Source: Mycobacterium paraense (lineage in GTDB: Bacteria; Actinomycetota; Actinomycetes; Mycobacteriales; Mycobacteriaceae). Taken from it: DNA of 64,000 bases. This document shows, one piece after another, positions 9,441 to 19,552 of this stretch. The stretch lies in assembly GCF_002101815.1 (NCBI RefSeq), contig NZ_LQPM01000010.1:1-64000 (forward strand). Direction: 5' to 3'. Each line of letters begins with the position of its first letter. Position 1 is the stretch's first letter. The notes beneath the pieces were generated by a model. It searched no databases, was not told the DNA's origin, and worked only from the letters and a program-made list of their open reading frames with translations. Both the position numbers and the translations under genes were made by a program.

Positions 9441-10259
9441 GGCCAACCACCTTCGTTGTGCGGGCGCTGCCAGTCTACGACCGGTTGTCGTAGACGCTGC
9501 GGTGGGGTGCGGAGCCGAGCGGTTGATGGGCCACAGATGCCGGTGCCGCCGACCGCTCGGCGCCTCCGACGGCACGCCGGGATAGTCGGCGTCCTCGCCG
9601 GAGGCGCGCGGCCGCCGGGTCCGCACATGTTCGCGCGCCACCAGCAACGCGAACACCAGCCCCAACAGCAGGGGCATGTGGCTTGCGATGCGTGTCGCGG
9701 TCACTTCGCCGGCGAAGGCGTCGACGACCACGTAACTCAACAGCGCGACGGAATACACGCCGGTAATCGCCGCCACCCCAATCGCGGTGGCAGGCCAAAT
9801 GCCCGCAGCAATCATGGCCAGACCCAACGCCAGCAACCACGCGGTCGACTCGTGCATCAGGTGCTCGCCCGACATGGCGCCGTGCATGTGGCTCGACACC
9901 ATGCCGAAATCGATGCCGCCGATCTGGGCCGCTGCGATCGCGACCTGGAACAGGCCGACGCCGATCAGGCCCCAACGCCGGTAGCGCGACCGCAGCCAGC
10001 GCATCGAGCGGTGATACGCGGGGGACTGCTGATCGAGGCTCGCCATGATCTTGCCGACCAGGTCCGGTCCCTCGCCAGGCTCGATGGACGACAGCCGACG
10101 CGTCTGCACCGCCGCACCGATCAGCCAGGTGCGGCAACCCCTACAGGATTCCAGGTGGGCATCGACCTGTTGCGCGAGTACCTGCGGACGCTCGCCGTCC
10201 AGCCGCGCAGAAAGCGCCTCACGCGCAACGTCACACCGCATCTCTGCATCGTTGCGCAT
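8886..10259 (-). CDS. zinc-finger (ZAS) anti-sigma-like membrane protein, open in frame into SigC
   Basis: From the ATG at 10259 the frame encodes about 273 residues before reaching the SigC methionine, with no stop between them; read through, the product is 457 residues. The N-terminal part has an anti-sigma zinc motif, Cys9 with His35-x3-Cys39-x2-Cys42 (HLESCRGC). It then has about five or six hydrophobic spans, including [20 protein letters not shown] and [17 protein letters not shown], ending with a basic cytoplasmic tail. It resembles Rv0093c-type zf-HC2 membrane proteins, candidate anti-sigma factors. Either this is a real anti-sigma/sigma fusion or an ordinary upstream gene that lost its stop. 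Residues 230-273 look like translated intergenic sequence, and the internal operator at 9473 argues for separate expression of sigC. Confidence 0.6.
   Translation of the reverse strand: MRNDAEMRCDVAREALSARLDGERPQVLAQQVDAHLESCRGCRTWLIGAAVQTRRLSSIEPGEGPDLVGKIMASLDQQSPAYHRSMRWLRSRYRRWGLIGVGLFQVAIAAAQIGGIDFGMVSSHMHGAMSGEHLMHESTAWLLALGLAMIAAGIWPATAIGVAAITGVYSVALLSYVVVDAFAGEVTATRIASHMPLLLGLVFALLVAREHVRTRRPRASGEDADYPGVPSEAPSGRRHRHLWPINRSAPHPTAASTTTGRRLAAPAQRRWLAMTASSDDEAVTELALAAARGNERALEAFIKATQQDVWRFVTYLSDAGSADDLTQETFLRAIGAIERFSGRSSARTWLLAIARRVVADHIRHAQSRPRTAAGADPDHFLTGDRHARGFEDLVEVTALIANLTTEQREALLLTQLLGLPYADAAAVCGCPVGTIRSRVARARDALLADMEREDLTG
9473..9495 (-). promoter_or_regulatory. inverted repeat upstream of sigC, BlaI/CopY-like operator candidate
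   Basis: GTCTACGAC, then five bases (CGGTT), then GTCGTAGAC: a perfect 9-base dyad, 33 bases upstream of the sigC ATG. The inner TACGAC-N5-GTCGTA arrangement resembles the TAC...GTA dyads bound by BlaI/MecI/CopY-family repressors. In M. tuberculosis sigC sits beside blaC, and BlaI acts on that neighbourhood (from memory). Position suggests control of a promoter for sigC alone. It could instead be an RNA hairpin or a site for another dimeric repressor. Confidence 0.55.
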
Positions 10260-10397
10260 GCTCGGGCGGCGCGCAAAGGCGTCGAAAAGCGAGGGACGGG
10301 AACCAAACCGTCCGGCAAACCGACCACTGAAGACAAGCCCGCTCCTGACGACGTCCACCGAAGAGGTATTCGTGTTCCTGCCCGCAGGCCCCCGACG

Positions 10398-11936
10398 ATG
10401 ACCGCCCCCATCTGGTTCGCCTTGCCGCCCGAGGTGCACTCCACCTTGCTCAGCAGCGGTCCGGGTTCCGGGCCGCTGCTCACCGCTGCGGAGGCGTGGT
10501 CGGCGATGGGCACCGAATATGGCGCCGCGGCAGACGAACTCATCGGGGTGCTGGGTGCGGTGCAGGGCGCGTGGGATGGTCCCAGCGCGGAACGGTACGT
10601 GGCCGCCCACGCGCCGTATCTGAACTGGTTGCTCGAGAGCGCGTCGGCCAGCGCGCTCGCCGCGTCAGCGCACCGAACGGCCGCGGCCGCCTACGCCGCC
10701 GCGCTCGCGACCATGCCGACGCTCGCCGAACTCGCCGCAAACCACGCCACCCACGCGGCGCTGGTGGCGACCAATTTCTTCGGCATCAACACCATTCCCA
10801 TCGCGGTCAACGAAGCCGACTACGTGCGCATGTGGCTGCAGGCCGCCGAAACCATGACCACCTACCAAGCCGTCGCCGACTCGGCCCTGGCGGCGGTCCC
10901 GACGGCCGCGCCGGCGCCGCAGATCGTCGCGACGGGCGGGGAGGCCCGCAGCGCGGCGGCGCCGAGCAGCAGCGTGTCTTGGCAGGATCAGCTCGCGGCG
11001 CTGTTGCAGCAATACACCAAGAATTTCGCGTGGCCGGTGTCGAAGGACCTCAACCCGGCCGGGTGGCCCATTCCCGCGGTCCCGTTCGCCAACGGCCTCA
11101 CCTCGGCGTTTATGCAGATCCCCGGCATGTCGCCGGCGCTGGCCAGCGCGCTGGCCTGGGCGACCTTCCACACGCTGATGATCTTCTGGCCCTTCGGGCA
11201 GCAGGCGATCCAGCTGGCCATCTCGCTCGTCCCCGCCCTGGCCGCCGTTCCCGTCGCCGGAGCCGCGGGCGCGGCGGTGGGTGCCGCGGTGGCAACCGGC
11301 ATTGCGGTGCCGGTGTCGGTGGCGACTTCCGTGCCGGCGGGCGTGGCAGCGCCGGCTCCGGCCGGTTCTCTGGCCGCGCCCGCGACCGCCGCCGCGCCGA
11401 CCAGTGCGAGCAGCGCCGCCACCGTCGCCGGTCCCACGGCGCCGAGCGCAACTCACACCATCGGCGGGGGACCCGTCGGTGCCGGGCCGGGGGTGGGGTT
11501 CGGTCCGTCGGCGTCAACGGGTATCAGCGCGGGCCTTTCCGACGTCCTCTACGCCGTCGGCATCTCGGGGTTGTCGGCGCGCGGCAGCGCGAGCGCTCGC
11601 GGGCGTCGTCGCTCGGAGGAACCGGCGCCGGAGGGCGCCGACGAGCCGGCGGCCGCCGCGGCCACGGCGAACGACCGAACGCGGGGCCGCCGTCGTCGGA
11701 GGGTGACGATCGAGGACCGCGCCCATCGCCACGAGTTCATGGACCTCGACGACGACGGGGGGCCGCATCCGGAGGCGTCGGGCCACGGGGGCGGGCGACT
11801 CGGGTTCGCCGGCGCCACCGCGTCGGGCGCCGCCGGCCGTCCGGCCGGGCTGATGACACTGGCCGGCGACGGATGCAACGGCGCCCCGGTCACCCCGCTG
11901 CTGCCCAACAGCTGGGACGACCGCGCCACCGAATAG
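10398..11936 (+). CDS. PPE family protein, PPW-type C-terminus
   Basis: A 512-residue PPE protein, probably exported by a type VII (ESX) system. The N-terminal ~170 residues are the PPE domain: [14 protein letters not shown], a W-x-G turn ([11 protein letters not shown]) and [22 protein letters not shown] hydrophobic/Ala-rich middle follows. The end shows [18 protein letters not shown] and LLPNSWDD, matching the PPE-PPW C-terminal region. I chose the ATG at 10398 because it begins the family's N-terminus; the frame is open further upstream. No PE gene accompanies it. It diverges from the zinc-finger gene at 10259, with 138 bases between them that must hold both promoters. Confidence 0.9.
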   Translation: MTAPIWFALPPEVHSTLLSSGPGSGPLLTAAEAWSAMGTEYGAAADELIGVLGAVQGAWDGPSAERYVAAHAPYLNWLLESASASALAASAHRTAAAAYAAALATMPTLAELAANHATHAALVATNFFGINTIPIAVNEADYVRMWLQAAETMTTYQAVADSALAAVPTAAPAPQIVATGGEARSAAAPSSSVSWQDQLAALLQQYTKNFAWPVSKDLNPAGWPIPAVPFANGLTSAFMQIPGMSPALASALAWATFHTLMIFWPFGQQAIQLAISLVPALAAVPVAGAAGAAVGAAVATGIAVPVSVATSVPAGVAAPAPAGSLAAPATAAAPTSASSAATVAGPTAPSATHTIGGGPVGAGPGVGFGPSASTGISAGLSDVLYAVGISGLSARGSASARGRRRSEEPAPEGADEPAAAAATANDRTRGRRRRRVTIEDRAHRHEFMDLDDDGGPHPEASGHGGGRLGFAGATASGAAGRPAGLMTLAGDGCNGAPVTPLLPNSWDDRATE

Positions 11937-12180
11937 CGCTGCGCGACAACCTGATTCACCGGATATCGCCCGAGCGCCGGTGATTCGCTGCGGCCTGTGC
12001 AGAAATCGGCGTTTTCGCGCGGGTTCTAGCGGCTCTGGAGAATACCCCCTGGGGTATGGTATACCTGAACGCAGAACTTCCTGTACGGGCCCGACGGCCC
12101 TACCCATCGTCGCGGTCTGGTGTTAACACTGAGCCAAAACGACCAGGCCACGAGTGGCCACCAGAGGAAAGGAGACACCG
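11937..12180. promoter_or_regulatory. mmpS-mmpL upstream region with CsoR/RicR-type operator
   Basis: A 244-base intergenic region with no credible gene. At 12041-12057 it contains AATACCCCCTGGGGTAT, whose core TACCC-N4-GGGTA is the dyad typical of CsoR-family (CsoR, RicR, CstR) sensors. It runs directly into GGTATACC (12058-12065), which can serve as a -10-like element, so a bound repressor would cover the promoter of mmpS. A strong ribosome site (AGAGGAAAGGAG) precedes the mmpS GTG. No csoR-like regulator gene is in the window. Confidence 0.65.
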
Positions 12181-12612
12181 GTGTTGACCTTTCTCAAGAA
12201 GGCGTGGGTGCCCCTCGCGGTGGTGGTGGCGGTGGCTCTCGGTGCCGTCGCCGTCGACCGGCTCCGCGGCGTCTTCGGTTCCGATGCCATCTTTACCGCG
12301 ACGGGCAGCAGCGCCGAACCGCTCGAGCCGTCGCACGTGAAGCAGGTGACCTACGAGATTTACGGGCCCAGCGACACGGCTGGAACCGTGAGCTACCTGG
12401 ACAGGAAGGCCCAGCCGGAACAGGCGAGCTTCACCAGCCTGCCCTGGACTTTCACGATCACGACGACGGTGCCGGCGGTGATCGCCAGCGTGGTGGCGCA
12501 GGGCAACAGCGACAGCATCGGGTGCCGCATCACGGTCAACGGTGAGCTCAAGGACGAACGGTCCACCGCCGGTCGTCACGCGCAAACGTCATGTCTGGTG
12601 AAGGCCGCATGA
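12181..12612 (+). CDS. MmpS family membrane protein
   Basis: A 143-residue accessory protein of an RND-type lipid/siderophore exporter. It has one N-terminal membrane span (AWVPLAVVVAVALGAVAVDRL) followed by a periplasmic beta domain containing VKQVTYEIYGPSDTAGTVSYL and the two late cysteines (IGCRI, TSCLV) seen in MmpS proteins. I chose the GTG at 12181 because it follows the AGGAAAGGAG ribosome site and gives the family start VLTFLKKAWVP. It overlaps the mmpL start by four-base ATGA, so the two are coupled. MmpS proteins pair with MmpL4/5-like transporters. Confidence 0.9.
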   Translation: MLTFLKKAWVPLAVVVAVALGAVAVDRLRGVFGSDAIFTATGSSAEPLEPSHVKQVTYEIYGPSDTAGTVSYLDRKAQPEQASFTSLPWTFTITTTVPAVIASVVAQGNSDSIGCRITVNGELKDERSTAGRHAQTSCLVKAA

Positions 12613-15526
12613 ACACCGACGACAACGCGCGCCCGAGGTTCATGCGGTTCGTCCGCACGTTCGCGTGGCCCATCATCATCGGATGGCTGCTGCTGACGGT
12701 GGCGCTGAATGTGCTTGTGCCGCCGATCGAGTCGGTCGCACGCAAGCACGCGGTCACCATGTCGCCCCAGGACGCGCCCGCGATGATCGCGGCGAAACAC
12801 ATCGGCGCGACGTTCCACGAGTCGGATTCCGACAGCATCGCGATGATCGTCCTCGAGAGCGATCAACCACTCGGCGACGAGGTGCACCGTTACTACGACG
12901 GCTTGGTCCAGAAGCTGCAGGCCGACCCGAAGCACGTGCAGCACGTGCAGAACGTGTGGGGGGACCCGCTGACGGCTGCGGGGGTCCAAAGCCGTGACGG
13001 CAAAGCCGCTTACGTCCTACTCAATCTGGCCGGCAACCAGGGCAGCACCCTGGGCAACCAGTCCGTCGACGCGGTGCGGAACATCGTCGACAAGTCACAG
13101 CCCCCCAAGGGGCTTAAGGTCTACGTCACGGGCCCGGCACCGCTGACGACGGACATGAACGAAGCCGCCGACAAGAGCATGTTCAAGATGATGGGCGTGA
13201 CGGGCGTGGTCATCATGATCATGCTGTTCATCGCCTACCGCTCGATCAGCACGGTGCTGCTGGTGCTCGTCATGGTCGGTTTCGAGATGGGCACGGCCAG
13301 AGGGCTTGTCGCGCTGCTCGGCAACAACGAATTGTTGGGATTTTCCACGTTCGTCGTCGCCATGCTGTCGTCGCTGGCCATTGCGGCGGGAACCGATTAC
13401 GCGATCTTTCTCATCGGCCGATACCAGGAGGCCCGCCAGGCGGGCCAGGATCGAGAAACCGCCTGGTACACGATGTTCCGTGGTACCTCGCACATCATCC
13501 TGGGCTCGGGGCTGACCATCGCCGGAGCCACCTTCTGCCTCCACCTGGCGCGGCTGTCGTACTTCAAGGCGCTCGGCATCCCGTCCGCCCTGGGGCTGCT
13601 CGTCGTCGTTGCGGGAGCCACGACCGCGGCTCCGGCCGTGGTCGCCGTGGCAAGTCGCTTCGGCCTGCTGGACCCGAAACGCGCTGTCAAAGTCCACGGT
13701 TGGCGCCGCATCGGCACCGCCACGGTGCGCTGGCCTGGGCCGGTCCTGGCGGCCTCGCTGGCTGTCGCAATCCTCGGCATCCTCGTCATGCCCAGCATGA
13801 AGGTCAGCTATAACGACCGCTACTACATACCTGCCCATCTGCCGTCGAATGTCGGGTACGCGGCCGCGGAGCGCCATTTCAGCGCGGCGACAATGAATCC
13901 GGACATCCTGATGATCGAGAGCGATCACGACATGCGCAACAGCGCCGACATGATCATTCTCGACCGGCTCGCCAAAGACGTCTTTCGGTCGCCGGGAATC
14001 GCGATGGTGCAGAGCATCACCCGGCCGCTGGGCGGCCCGATCGAGCACACATCGTTACCGTTCCAGATCAGTGCCCAAGCGATTCCCATCCAGCAGAACC
14101 TCCAGTTCATGAGGGACCGCACAGGCGACATGCTCAAGATGAGCGACGATCTGGGCGCCATGATCGGCTCGATGGAGCGGATGCAGGGCTTGCTGGGCCA
14201 GATGAGCGGCGCGACTCATCGCATGGTCGGCGACATGGGCGACATGCAATCCACTTTGAATGAGATGCGAGACCACCTGGCGGACTTCGACGATTTCGCG
14301 AGACCGTTCCGCAGCTACTTGTATTGGGAACCACACTGTTTCAACATCCCGGCCTGCTGGGCTTCGAGGTCGGTGTTCGAGGCGATCGACGGTGTGGACA
14401 AGTTCAGCGCGAACATGAGCACGCTGATCAAGGACATGAACAACGTCGACGCGATCATTCCCCAGATGATGGCCCAGTTCCCGCCGATGATCGCCGTCGC
14501 GAAGTCGATGCAGGGCACATTGCTGACCATGCACAGCAGCTTCTCGAGCCTGGTCACACAGATGGCGCAGATGACCGATACGGCGAGCGCTATGGGTCAG
14601 GCCTTCGACGCCTCCAGGAGCGGTGACTACTTCTACCTACCCCCGGAAGCGTTCCAGAATCCCGACTTTCAGCGCGGCCTGAAACTCTTCCTCTCACCGG
14701 ACGGCAAGGCGCGCGCTTCATCATCACCCACGACGCGGACCCGGCGACTCCAGCGGGCATCGCCGCGGTCAAGCCCGCGCTGAACGCCGCACATCAAGCG
14801 GTGAAGGGGACGACGCTCACCGGCGCCAAGTTCTACCTCGCCGGAACGGCGGCGATCTACCGTGACATCCAGGCCGGCTCGCAATACGACCTACTGATCG
14901 TCGGGATCGCCGCCCTGACCCTCATTTTCGCCGTCATGGTGCTCATCACTCGAGCGCTCGTCGCGTCCCTGGTGATCGTCGGGACGGTGCTGCTGTCGCT
15001 GGGCGCCGCGTTCGGCCTGTCGGTGCTGGTGTGGCAGCACCTCTTCGGCCTGGAGTTGAACTGGATCGCGCCGGTGTTCGGGCTGATCATCCTGCTGGCG
15101 GTGGGATCCGACTACAACCTGCTGCTGGTGTCGCGGTTCCAGGAGGAGATCGGGGCGGGGCTGAAGACCGGCATCATCCGCTCCATGGGCGGGACCGGCG
15201 GCGTCGTCACCGCGGCGGGACTGGTGTTCGCCTTCACCATGATGTCGATGGCCGCCAGCGACCTGCGCTCGATTGGGCAGGCCGGCACCACGATTGGGCT
15301 CGGCCTGCTGTTCGACACCCTCGTCGTGCGGTCCTTGATGACGCCGTCGATCGCCGCGCTGCTGGGGCGCTGGTTCTGGTGGCCGATACGGGTGCGGCCG
15401 CGCCCGGCCAGCTCCATGCTTCGGCCGTTCGGGCCGCGCCGGTTGGTGCGCTCGCTCCTGCTGGGCGAGGAAGCCGACACCGCCAGGCTCAACACCCCGG
15501 CCGCGGCAGGGGTGCGGACCGGCTGA
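12609..15526 (+). pseudogene. MmpL family RND transporter, frameshifted
   Basis: The gene would encode about 972 residues, the normal MmpL size, but is split by a frameshift. The first frame runs 12609-14783 and includes the first membrane bundle with LAIAAGTDYAIFLIGRYQEA and a coiled-coil periplasmic region rich in Met (about residues 480-690). It leaves the family sequence after SPDGKA and adds an unrelated tail. The second frame, in family register from about 14711 to 15526, holds the second bundle with [17 protein letters not shown]. Bases 14706-14719 (AAGGCGCGCGCTTC) need one extra base to restore AAG-GCN-GCG-CGC-TTC, so a single-base deletion in a GC repeat is the simplest cause. This could be a real mutation or a sequencing error. 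The TMM/siderophore/lipid substrate cannot be read; the type resembles MmpL4/5. Confidence 0.85.
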
Positions 15527-15577
15527 GAGGCGAGTCGGCATCGTTTGCCGGCGCCCCATGCGGGTACTTCGGCCAGC

Positions 15578-16204
15578 ATGACTACGGCAACACAGCAACG
15601 GCTGCGCGCCGTCGCATTGATCTGCACGTTGAAGAAGAGTCCCGCGACCTCGAGTAGCGAGCTGATGGCCGACCAGGTGCTCGAGCAGCTGCGCAAGGCC
15701 GGCGCCGACGGCGAGAAGGTCCGCTGCGTCGACTTGAACCTGCTGCCCGGAACGGAATCAGACATGGGCCCGGGGGATGAGTGGCCGCAGCTGCTCGAGA
15801 AGGTCCGGGCCTCGGACATCGTCGTGGTCTCCACCCCGACGTGGGTAGGTCACATGTCCAGCGTCGCCCAGCGCGTCCTGGAGCGACTGGACGCCGAGAT
15901 CTCCGACAAGGACGACGCCGGCCGGCCCAAGATGGTGGGCAAGGTCGCGCTGGCCGCCGTGGTGGGCAACGAGGACGGCGCGCACAAGATCGTCGCCGAC
16001 CTCTTCCAGGCCCTCAACGACATCGGATTCTCCATACCGGCGCAGGGCTGCACGTACTGGAACGGCGAGGCAATGCAGGGCGGGGACTTCAGCGACCTCG
16101 ACGAGGTGCCGGAAGTGGTCGCGACCACCACCGAGTCCGCGGCCCGCAATGCGGTGCACCTGGCGGCCGCGCTACGGCAGAGCCCCTATCCGCCGTACGA
16201 GTAA
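15578..16204 (+). CDS. flavodoxin-like FMN reductase family protein
   Basis: A 208-residue protein of the NADPH-dependent FMN reductase/flavodoxin fold. The FMN phosphate loop is visible as CTLKKSPATSSSELMADQ near residues 16-33. VVVSTPTWVGHMSSVAQRVLERL follows as the second flavin-binding segment, and AAVVGNEDGAHKI as the third. I chose the ATG at 15578 (MTTATQQRL); the longer frame starts at 15545. It is 51 bases downstream of the mmpL remnant on the same strand and nearly abuts cobIJ on the other strand. Electron donor and physiological role are not visible. Confidence 0.85.
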   Translation: MTTATQQRLRAVALICTLKKSPATSSSELMADQVLEQLRKAGADGEKVRCVDLNLLPGTESDMGPGDEWPQLLEKVRASDIVVVSTPTWVGHMSSVAQRVLERLDAEISDKDDAGRPKMVGKVALAAVVGNEDGAHKIVADLFQALNDIGFSIPAQGCTYWNGEAMQGGDFSDLDEVPEVVATTTESAARNAVHLAAALRQSPYPPYE

Positions 16205-16208
16205 CAGG

Positions 16209-17690
16209 TCACCCCGGATAGCGCCGGGGGGTGAACACCCGGTCGCCGAAATCGTCTGAGTACCACTGGGTTTGCGACGAGCCGACGATCAGCAGGCAGC
16301 GCATGTCGACCTCGGCGGGGTCTAGATCGGCCAGCCGCACCACGCGGACGTCTTCCGCCGGGCCGGACACGTCGCGGCCGATCACCACCGGCGTGCCGGG
16401 CTCGCGGTGGGCCATCAGCACGTCGCGCATCGCGCCGACCTGCCAGGTGCGGGCCTTGGACGCCGGGTTGTAGATGGCCAGCACCAGATCGGCGGCGGCC
16501 GCGGCGGCCAGCCGCGCAGAAATCACCTCCCACGGCTTGAGCCGGTCGGACAGCGAGATCACCGCATAGTCATGGCCCAGCGGCGCGCCGACCCGGCTGG
16601 CGACGGCCTGGGCGGCCGTCATCGCCGGGACCACCCGGATCCGCACCCCCGGCCACTGTTTGGCTTCCTCCAGCACCGCGGTCGCCATCGCGAACACCCC
16701 CGGGTCACCCGACGACACCACCGCGACGGCGCACCCCTCCTCGGCCAGCGCGCAGGCCAGTCGCGCACGCGCGGGTTCGTCGGTGTTGTCGCTGGGGTGG
16801 CGCCGTTGCCCCTCGCGGACCGGGACGCGATCCAGGTAAGTCCTGTAGCCGATCAGGTCGGTCGCGGCGGCCAGCTCCCGCCGGCTCTGCGGCGTCATCC
16901 AGTCGCTGTGCCCGGGCCCCAGGCCGACGACGGCGACGGTGCCCGCCCGCGGCGGCCGGCGATGCCCCCGACGGCCACCGGGAAGCATGGCCAGCGAAAA
17001 GTACGGCACGCCGGTCTCGTCGACCTCCCCGGCCGGCAGGATCCGCTGCCCGGACGTGCTGGCCCGCTCCACGTAGAACGCGTCGTCCAGCTGCCCCGTC
17101 GCCGAAAGGGCTTCGCGCACAGCCGGATACGAGCGGCCCAGCTTGAGCACCACCGCAGCGTCGGCGTCGGCGAGCCGGCGGGTCAGCTCGGCCACCGGCA
17201 GGGTGCCGGGCAGCACCGACAGCACCTCGTCGCCGGCCACCAGCGGCGTGGCGATGGCGGCCGAGGCGGCGCTCACCGACGTGACGCCCGGGACGATGAC
17301 CGCGTTGAACCGCTCCGTCAGCCGCGTGTGCAGGTGCATGTAGGAGCTGTAGAACAGGGGGTCGCCCTCGGCCAGCAGCGCCACGTCGCGACCGGCGTCG
17401 AGGTGCGCGGCGATGCGCCGCGTCGCCTCGGCGTAGAAGTCTTCGAGCGCGCCCGCGTAGCCGCCGGGATGGTCGGTCGCCTCGGTGGTCACCGGATAGA
17501 CCAGGTGTTCCTCGATCTGGCCGGGCCGCAGGTACGGTTCGGCGATCCCGCGGGCGATGCTGCGGCCGTGCCGGGCGCTGTGGTAGGCCACCACGTCGGC
17601 CTCGCCGATCAGCCGGGCGGCCTTGACCGTCACCAGCTCCGGGTCGCCGGGTCCCAACCCGACGCCCCACAGGGTGCCCCGCGCGCTCAT
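16209..17690 (-). CDS. cobIJ: bifunctional precorrin-2 C20-methyltransferase / precorrin-3B C17-methyltransferase
   Basis: A fused CobI-CobJ enzyme of 493 residues, as in M. tuberculosis Rv2066. The N-terminal half (about 1-240) is the precorrin-2 C20-methyltransferase: [36 protein letters not shown] and [14 protein letters not shown]. The C-terminal half (about 245-493) is the C17-methyltransferase that drives ring contraction: [34 protein letters not shown] and [12 protein letters not shown]. Both use S-adenosylmethionine. I chose the ATG at 17690, which overlaps the cobH stop by four bases. It is the last gene of the cobG-cobH-cobIJ operon. Confidence 0.95.
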   Translation of the reverse strand: MSARGTLWGVGLGPGDPELVTVKAARLIGEADVVAYHSARHGRSIARGIAEPYLRPGQIEEHLVYPVTTEATDHPGGYAGALEDFYAEATRRIAAHLDAGRDVALLAEGDPLFYSSYMHLHTRLTERFNAVIVPGVTSVSAASAAIATPLVAGDEVLSVLPGTLPVAELTRRLADADAAVVLKLGRSYPAVREALSATGQLDDAFYVERASTSGQRILPAGEVDETGVPYFSLAMLPGGRRGHRRPPRAGTVAVVGLGPGHSDWMTPQSRRELAAATDLIGYRTYLDRVPVREGQRRHPSDNTDEPARARLACALAEEGCAVAVVSSGDPGVFAMATAVLEEAKQWPGVRIRVVPAMTAAQAVASRVGAPLGHDYAVISLSDRLKPWEVISARLAAAAAADLVLAIYNPASKARTWQVGAMRDVLMAHREPGTPVVIGRDVSGPAEDVRVVRLADLDPAEVDMRCLLIVGSSQTQWYSDDFGDRVFTPRRYPG

Positions 17691-18313
17691 TCGGCGTCGC
17701 TCGCGATCGCGTTCACGGCGGCCGCGGCCATCGCGCTGCCGCCGCGGCGGCCCCGCACCACCAGATAGGACATCCCGCGCGGACGGTCGATCAGCTCCTG
17801 CTTGGACTGCGCCGACCCGACGAACCCGACCGGGCCGCCGAGCACCGCCGCCGGCGGGGAGACGCCCTCGTCGATCAGCTCGAGCAGCCGGAACAGCGCG
17901 GTGGGGGCGTTGCCGATCGCCAGGACCGCGCCCGGCAGCTTCTCGGCCCACAGCTCCACGCCGGCCGCCGAGCGGGTGGTGCGGCGCCGCGCGGCCAGGT
18001 CGGCCGCGCCCGGGTCGGCCACCAGCGACACCACCCGGTTGCCGGCCGGCAGGCGGGCGGCGGTGATCCCGGCGGCCACCATCGACGAATCGCACAGCAC
18101 CGGGGCGCCGGCGTGCAGCGCGGCGCCGGCCCGCGCGACGACGTCGTCGGTGTAGGCGACGTGGTCGGCGACGTCGACCTGCCCGCACGTGTGGATCAGC
18201 CGGACCACCACCCGCGCGACGTCGGCCGGAAATCTCGCCAGGTCGGCTTCGGCGCGGATGGCCGCGAACGACTGCCGGTAGATTTCGGCCGCGTCGCGGA
18301 TGTAGTCGAGCAC
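17687..18313 (-). CDS. cobH: precorrin-8X methylmutase
   Basis: CobH moves the C11 methyl group of precorrin-8X to C12, giving hydrogenobyrinic acid. The 208-residue protein shows family features: [21 protein letters not shown], the catalytic-histidine region [44 protein letters not shown] and [16 protein letters not shown]. Length is normal. It overlaps cobIJ by four bases and follows cobG by four bases, so the three are one operon. Confidence 0.95.
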   Translation of the reverse strand: MLDYIRDAAEIYRQSFAAIRAEADLARFPADVARVVVRLIHTCGQVDVADHVAYTDDVVARAGAALHAGAPVLCDSSMVAAGITAARLPAGNRVVSLVADPGAADLAARRRTTRSAAGVELWAEKLPGAVLAIGNAPTALFRLLELIDEGVSPPAAVLGGPVGFVGSAQSKQELIDRPRGMSYLVVRGRRGGSAMAAAAVNAIASDAE

Positions 18314-18317
18314 CCGC

Positions 18318-19439
18318 TCACCTTAAGGGCTGGTCGCGAAGCAGCCGGTATCCCTGTCCGGTGGCGACCAGCACCTGACCGGCCGGCGGGCTGCCGCACG
18401 CCCGCTCGCAGCCGACGAAATGACGGTGTGCCGCGGCGTCGGCGTCCGGCGCCTGCAGCGACAGCGCGGCGTCCGCCCGCACGTCGGCCGCCGAGTGCGC
18501 GCACCCGGGGCTGCCGGTGCAGGCGCTGACGTTCAGCCAGGGGGAGTTCTCGTCGAACACCAGCCCCAACGGCGCCAGCACCCGCAGCGCGGTGTCCGCC
18601 ACCTCCTCGCTGAGATCGCACACCAGCACCGACCGCCACGGCGTGACCACCAGCGGGGCCTCGATCGCGGCCAGGAACTCCGCGACCCGCGCGGGCAGCA
18701 CGCCCAGCGGCACCGCCGCGCCCAGCGCCACCCGGCCGTCCTGCTGGTCGATCCACCCCACCGGGCCCTTCGTGACGGGCGGGAACGGCGCGGCGCTCAT
18801 GTCCGCATCGGGCAGCAGCTCCGCGGGATCGGCCAATTCGCTGACGCGCCAAGCCTTTCCGCGGATCTCGACGAACCGCACGGCCAGCGCGACCAGCGCC
18901 GGCACCACCTCGTCGACGGTCAGCCGCACGCCGGTGTCCCGGCCCGTCACCACCATCGCGACGCCGTCGCCCAGCGCATGCACCCCGACGTCGGCACCCA
19001 GCCCGGAGACGTCGCCGCGGCCGTCATCGATGGCGAACCAGAACCGGCCGCCCAACTCCGCGAGGCTGGATTCGGCGCAAATCGCCGCGTCGAGTTCGCT
19101 CACCCATCCGCGCACGTCGGCTTCCCCGCCGAGCCGGCCGGACAGGGGAGAGCCCACGATGTTGCGCACCCGCTCGTGCGTCGGCGACGGCAACAGCCCG
19201 GCCCCCGCGACGGCCGCGGCGACCGCCGTGACGTCGGTGATGCCGCGCACCTGCACGTTGCCGCGTGCGGTCAGCTCGAGCGTGCCCGACCCGAACTCGG
19301 TCGCGACGCCGGCCAGCGTCGCCAGCTGGGCGGCCGAGATGCTGCCCCCGGGCAGTCGGACCCGCACCAGCGCGCCATCGGCCGCCTGATGCACCTGCAG
19401 CGCACCCGGGCAAGCGTCGGTGTCGCGTTCGCGGGCCAT
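18318..19439 (-). CDS. cobG: precorrin-3B synthase, sulfite/nitrite reductase-like
   Basis: CobG is an oxygen-dependent Fe-S protein that hydroxylates precorrin-3A to precorrin-3B, the step that marks the aerobic B12 pathway. The ~373-residue protein has two ferredoxin-like halves and the sulfite-reductase-type [4Fe-4S] cysteines in [11 protein letters not shown] and GCERACGSP. The ATG at 19439 gives [15 protein letters not shown]; two in-frame GTG codons (19442, 19445) just upstream are alternatives. It is first in cobG-cobH-cobIJ. The 113 bases separating it from the divergent gene at 19553 are too short for a full cobalamin riboswitch, and none was seen. Confidence 0.93.
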   Translation of the reverse strand: MARERDTDACPGALQVHQAADGALVRVRLPGGSISAAQLATLAGVATEFGSGTLELTARGNVQVRGITDVTAVAAAVAGAGLLPSPTHERVRNIVGSPLSGRLGGEADVRGWVSELDAAICAESSLAELGGRFWFAIDDGRGDVSGLGADVGVHALGDGVAMVVTGRDTGVRLTVDEVVPALVALAVRFVEIRGKAWRVSELADPAELLPDADMSAAPFPPVTKGPVGWIDQQDGRVALGAAVPLGVLPARVAEFLAAIEAPLVVTPWRSVLVCDLSEEVADTALRVLAPLGLVFDENSPWLNVSACTGSPGCAHSAADVRADAALSLQAPDADAAAHRHFVGCERACGSPPAGQVLVATGQGYRLLRDQPLR

Positions 19440-19552
19440 CACCACACGGTACGACCGCCGCCGCGGCAGTTAAGTAGCCGACTACGCTAGCCGCCCGGCA
19501 ACGCCGCGCCGGACACTGCGATTGCCCCATTCCTTCCAGGTCAGGAGCATGC

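Noticed and set aside
9456..10397. Extension of the PPE frame upstream to 9456
   Set aside because: The extension is antisense to sigC and the zinc-finger gene and has Arg/His-rich shadow composition; the PPE N-terminus begins at 10398.
19446..19552. Possible cobalamin riboswitch upstream of cobG
   Set aside because: The divergent gap is only about 110 bases and no B12-box-like GCCACTG pattern or long leader was seen.
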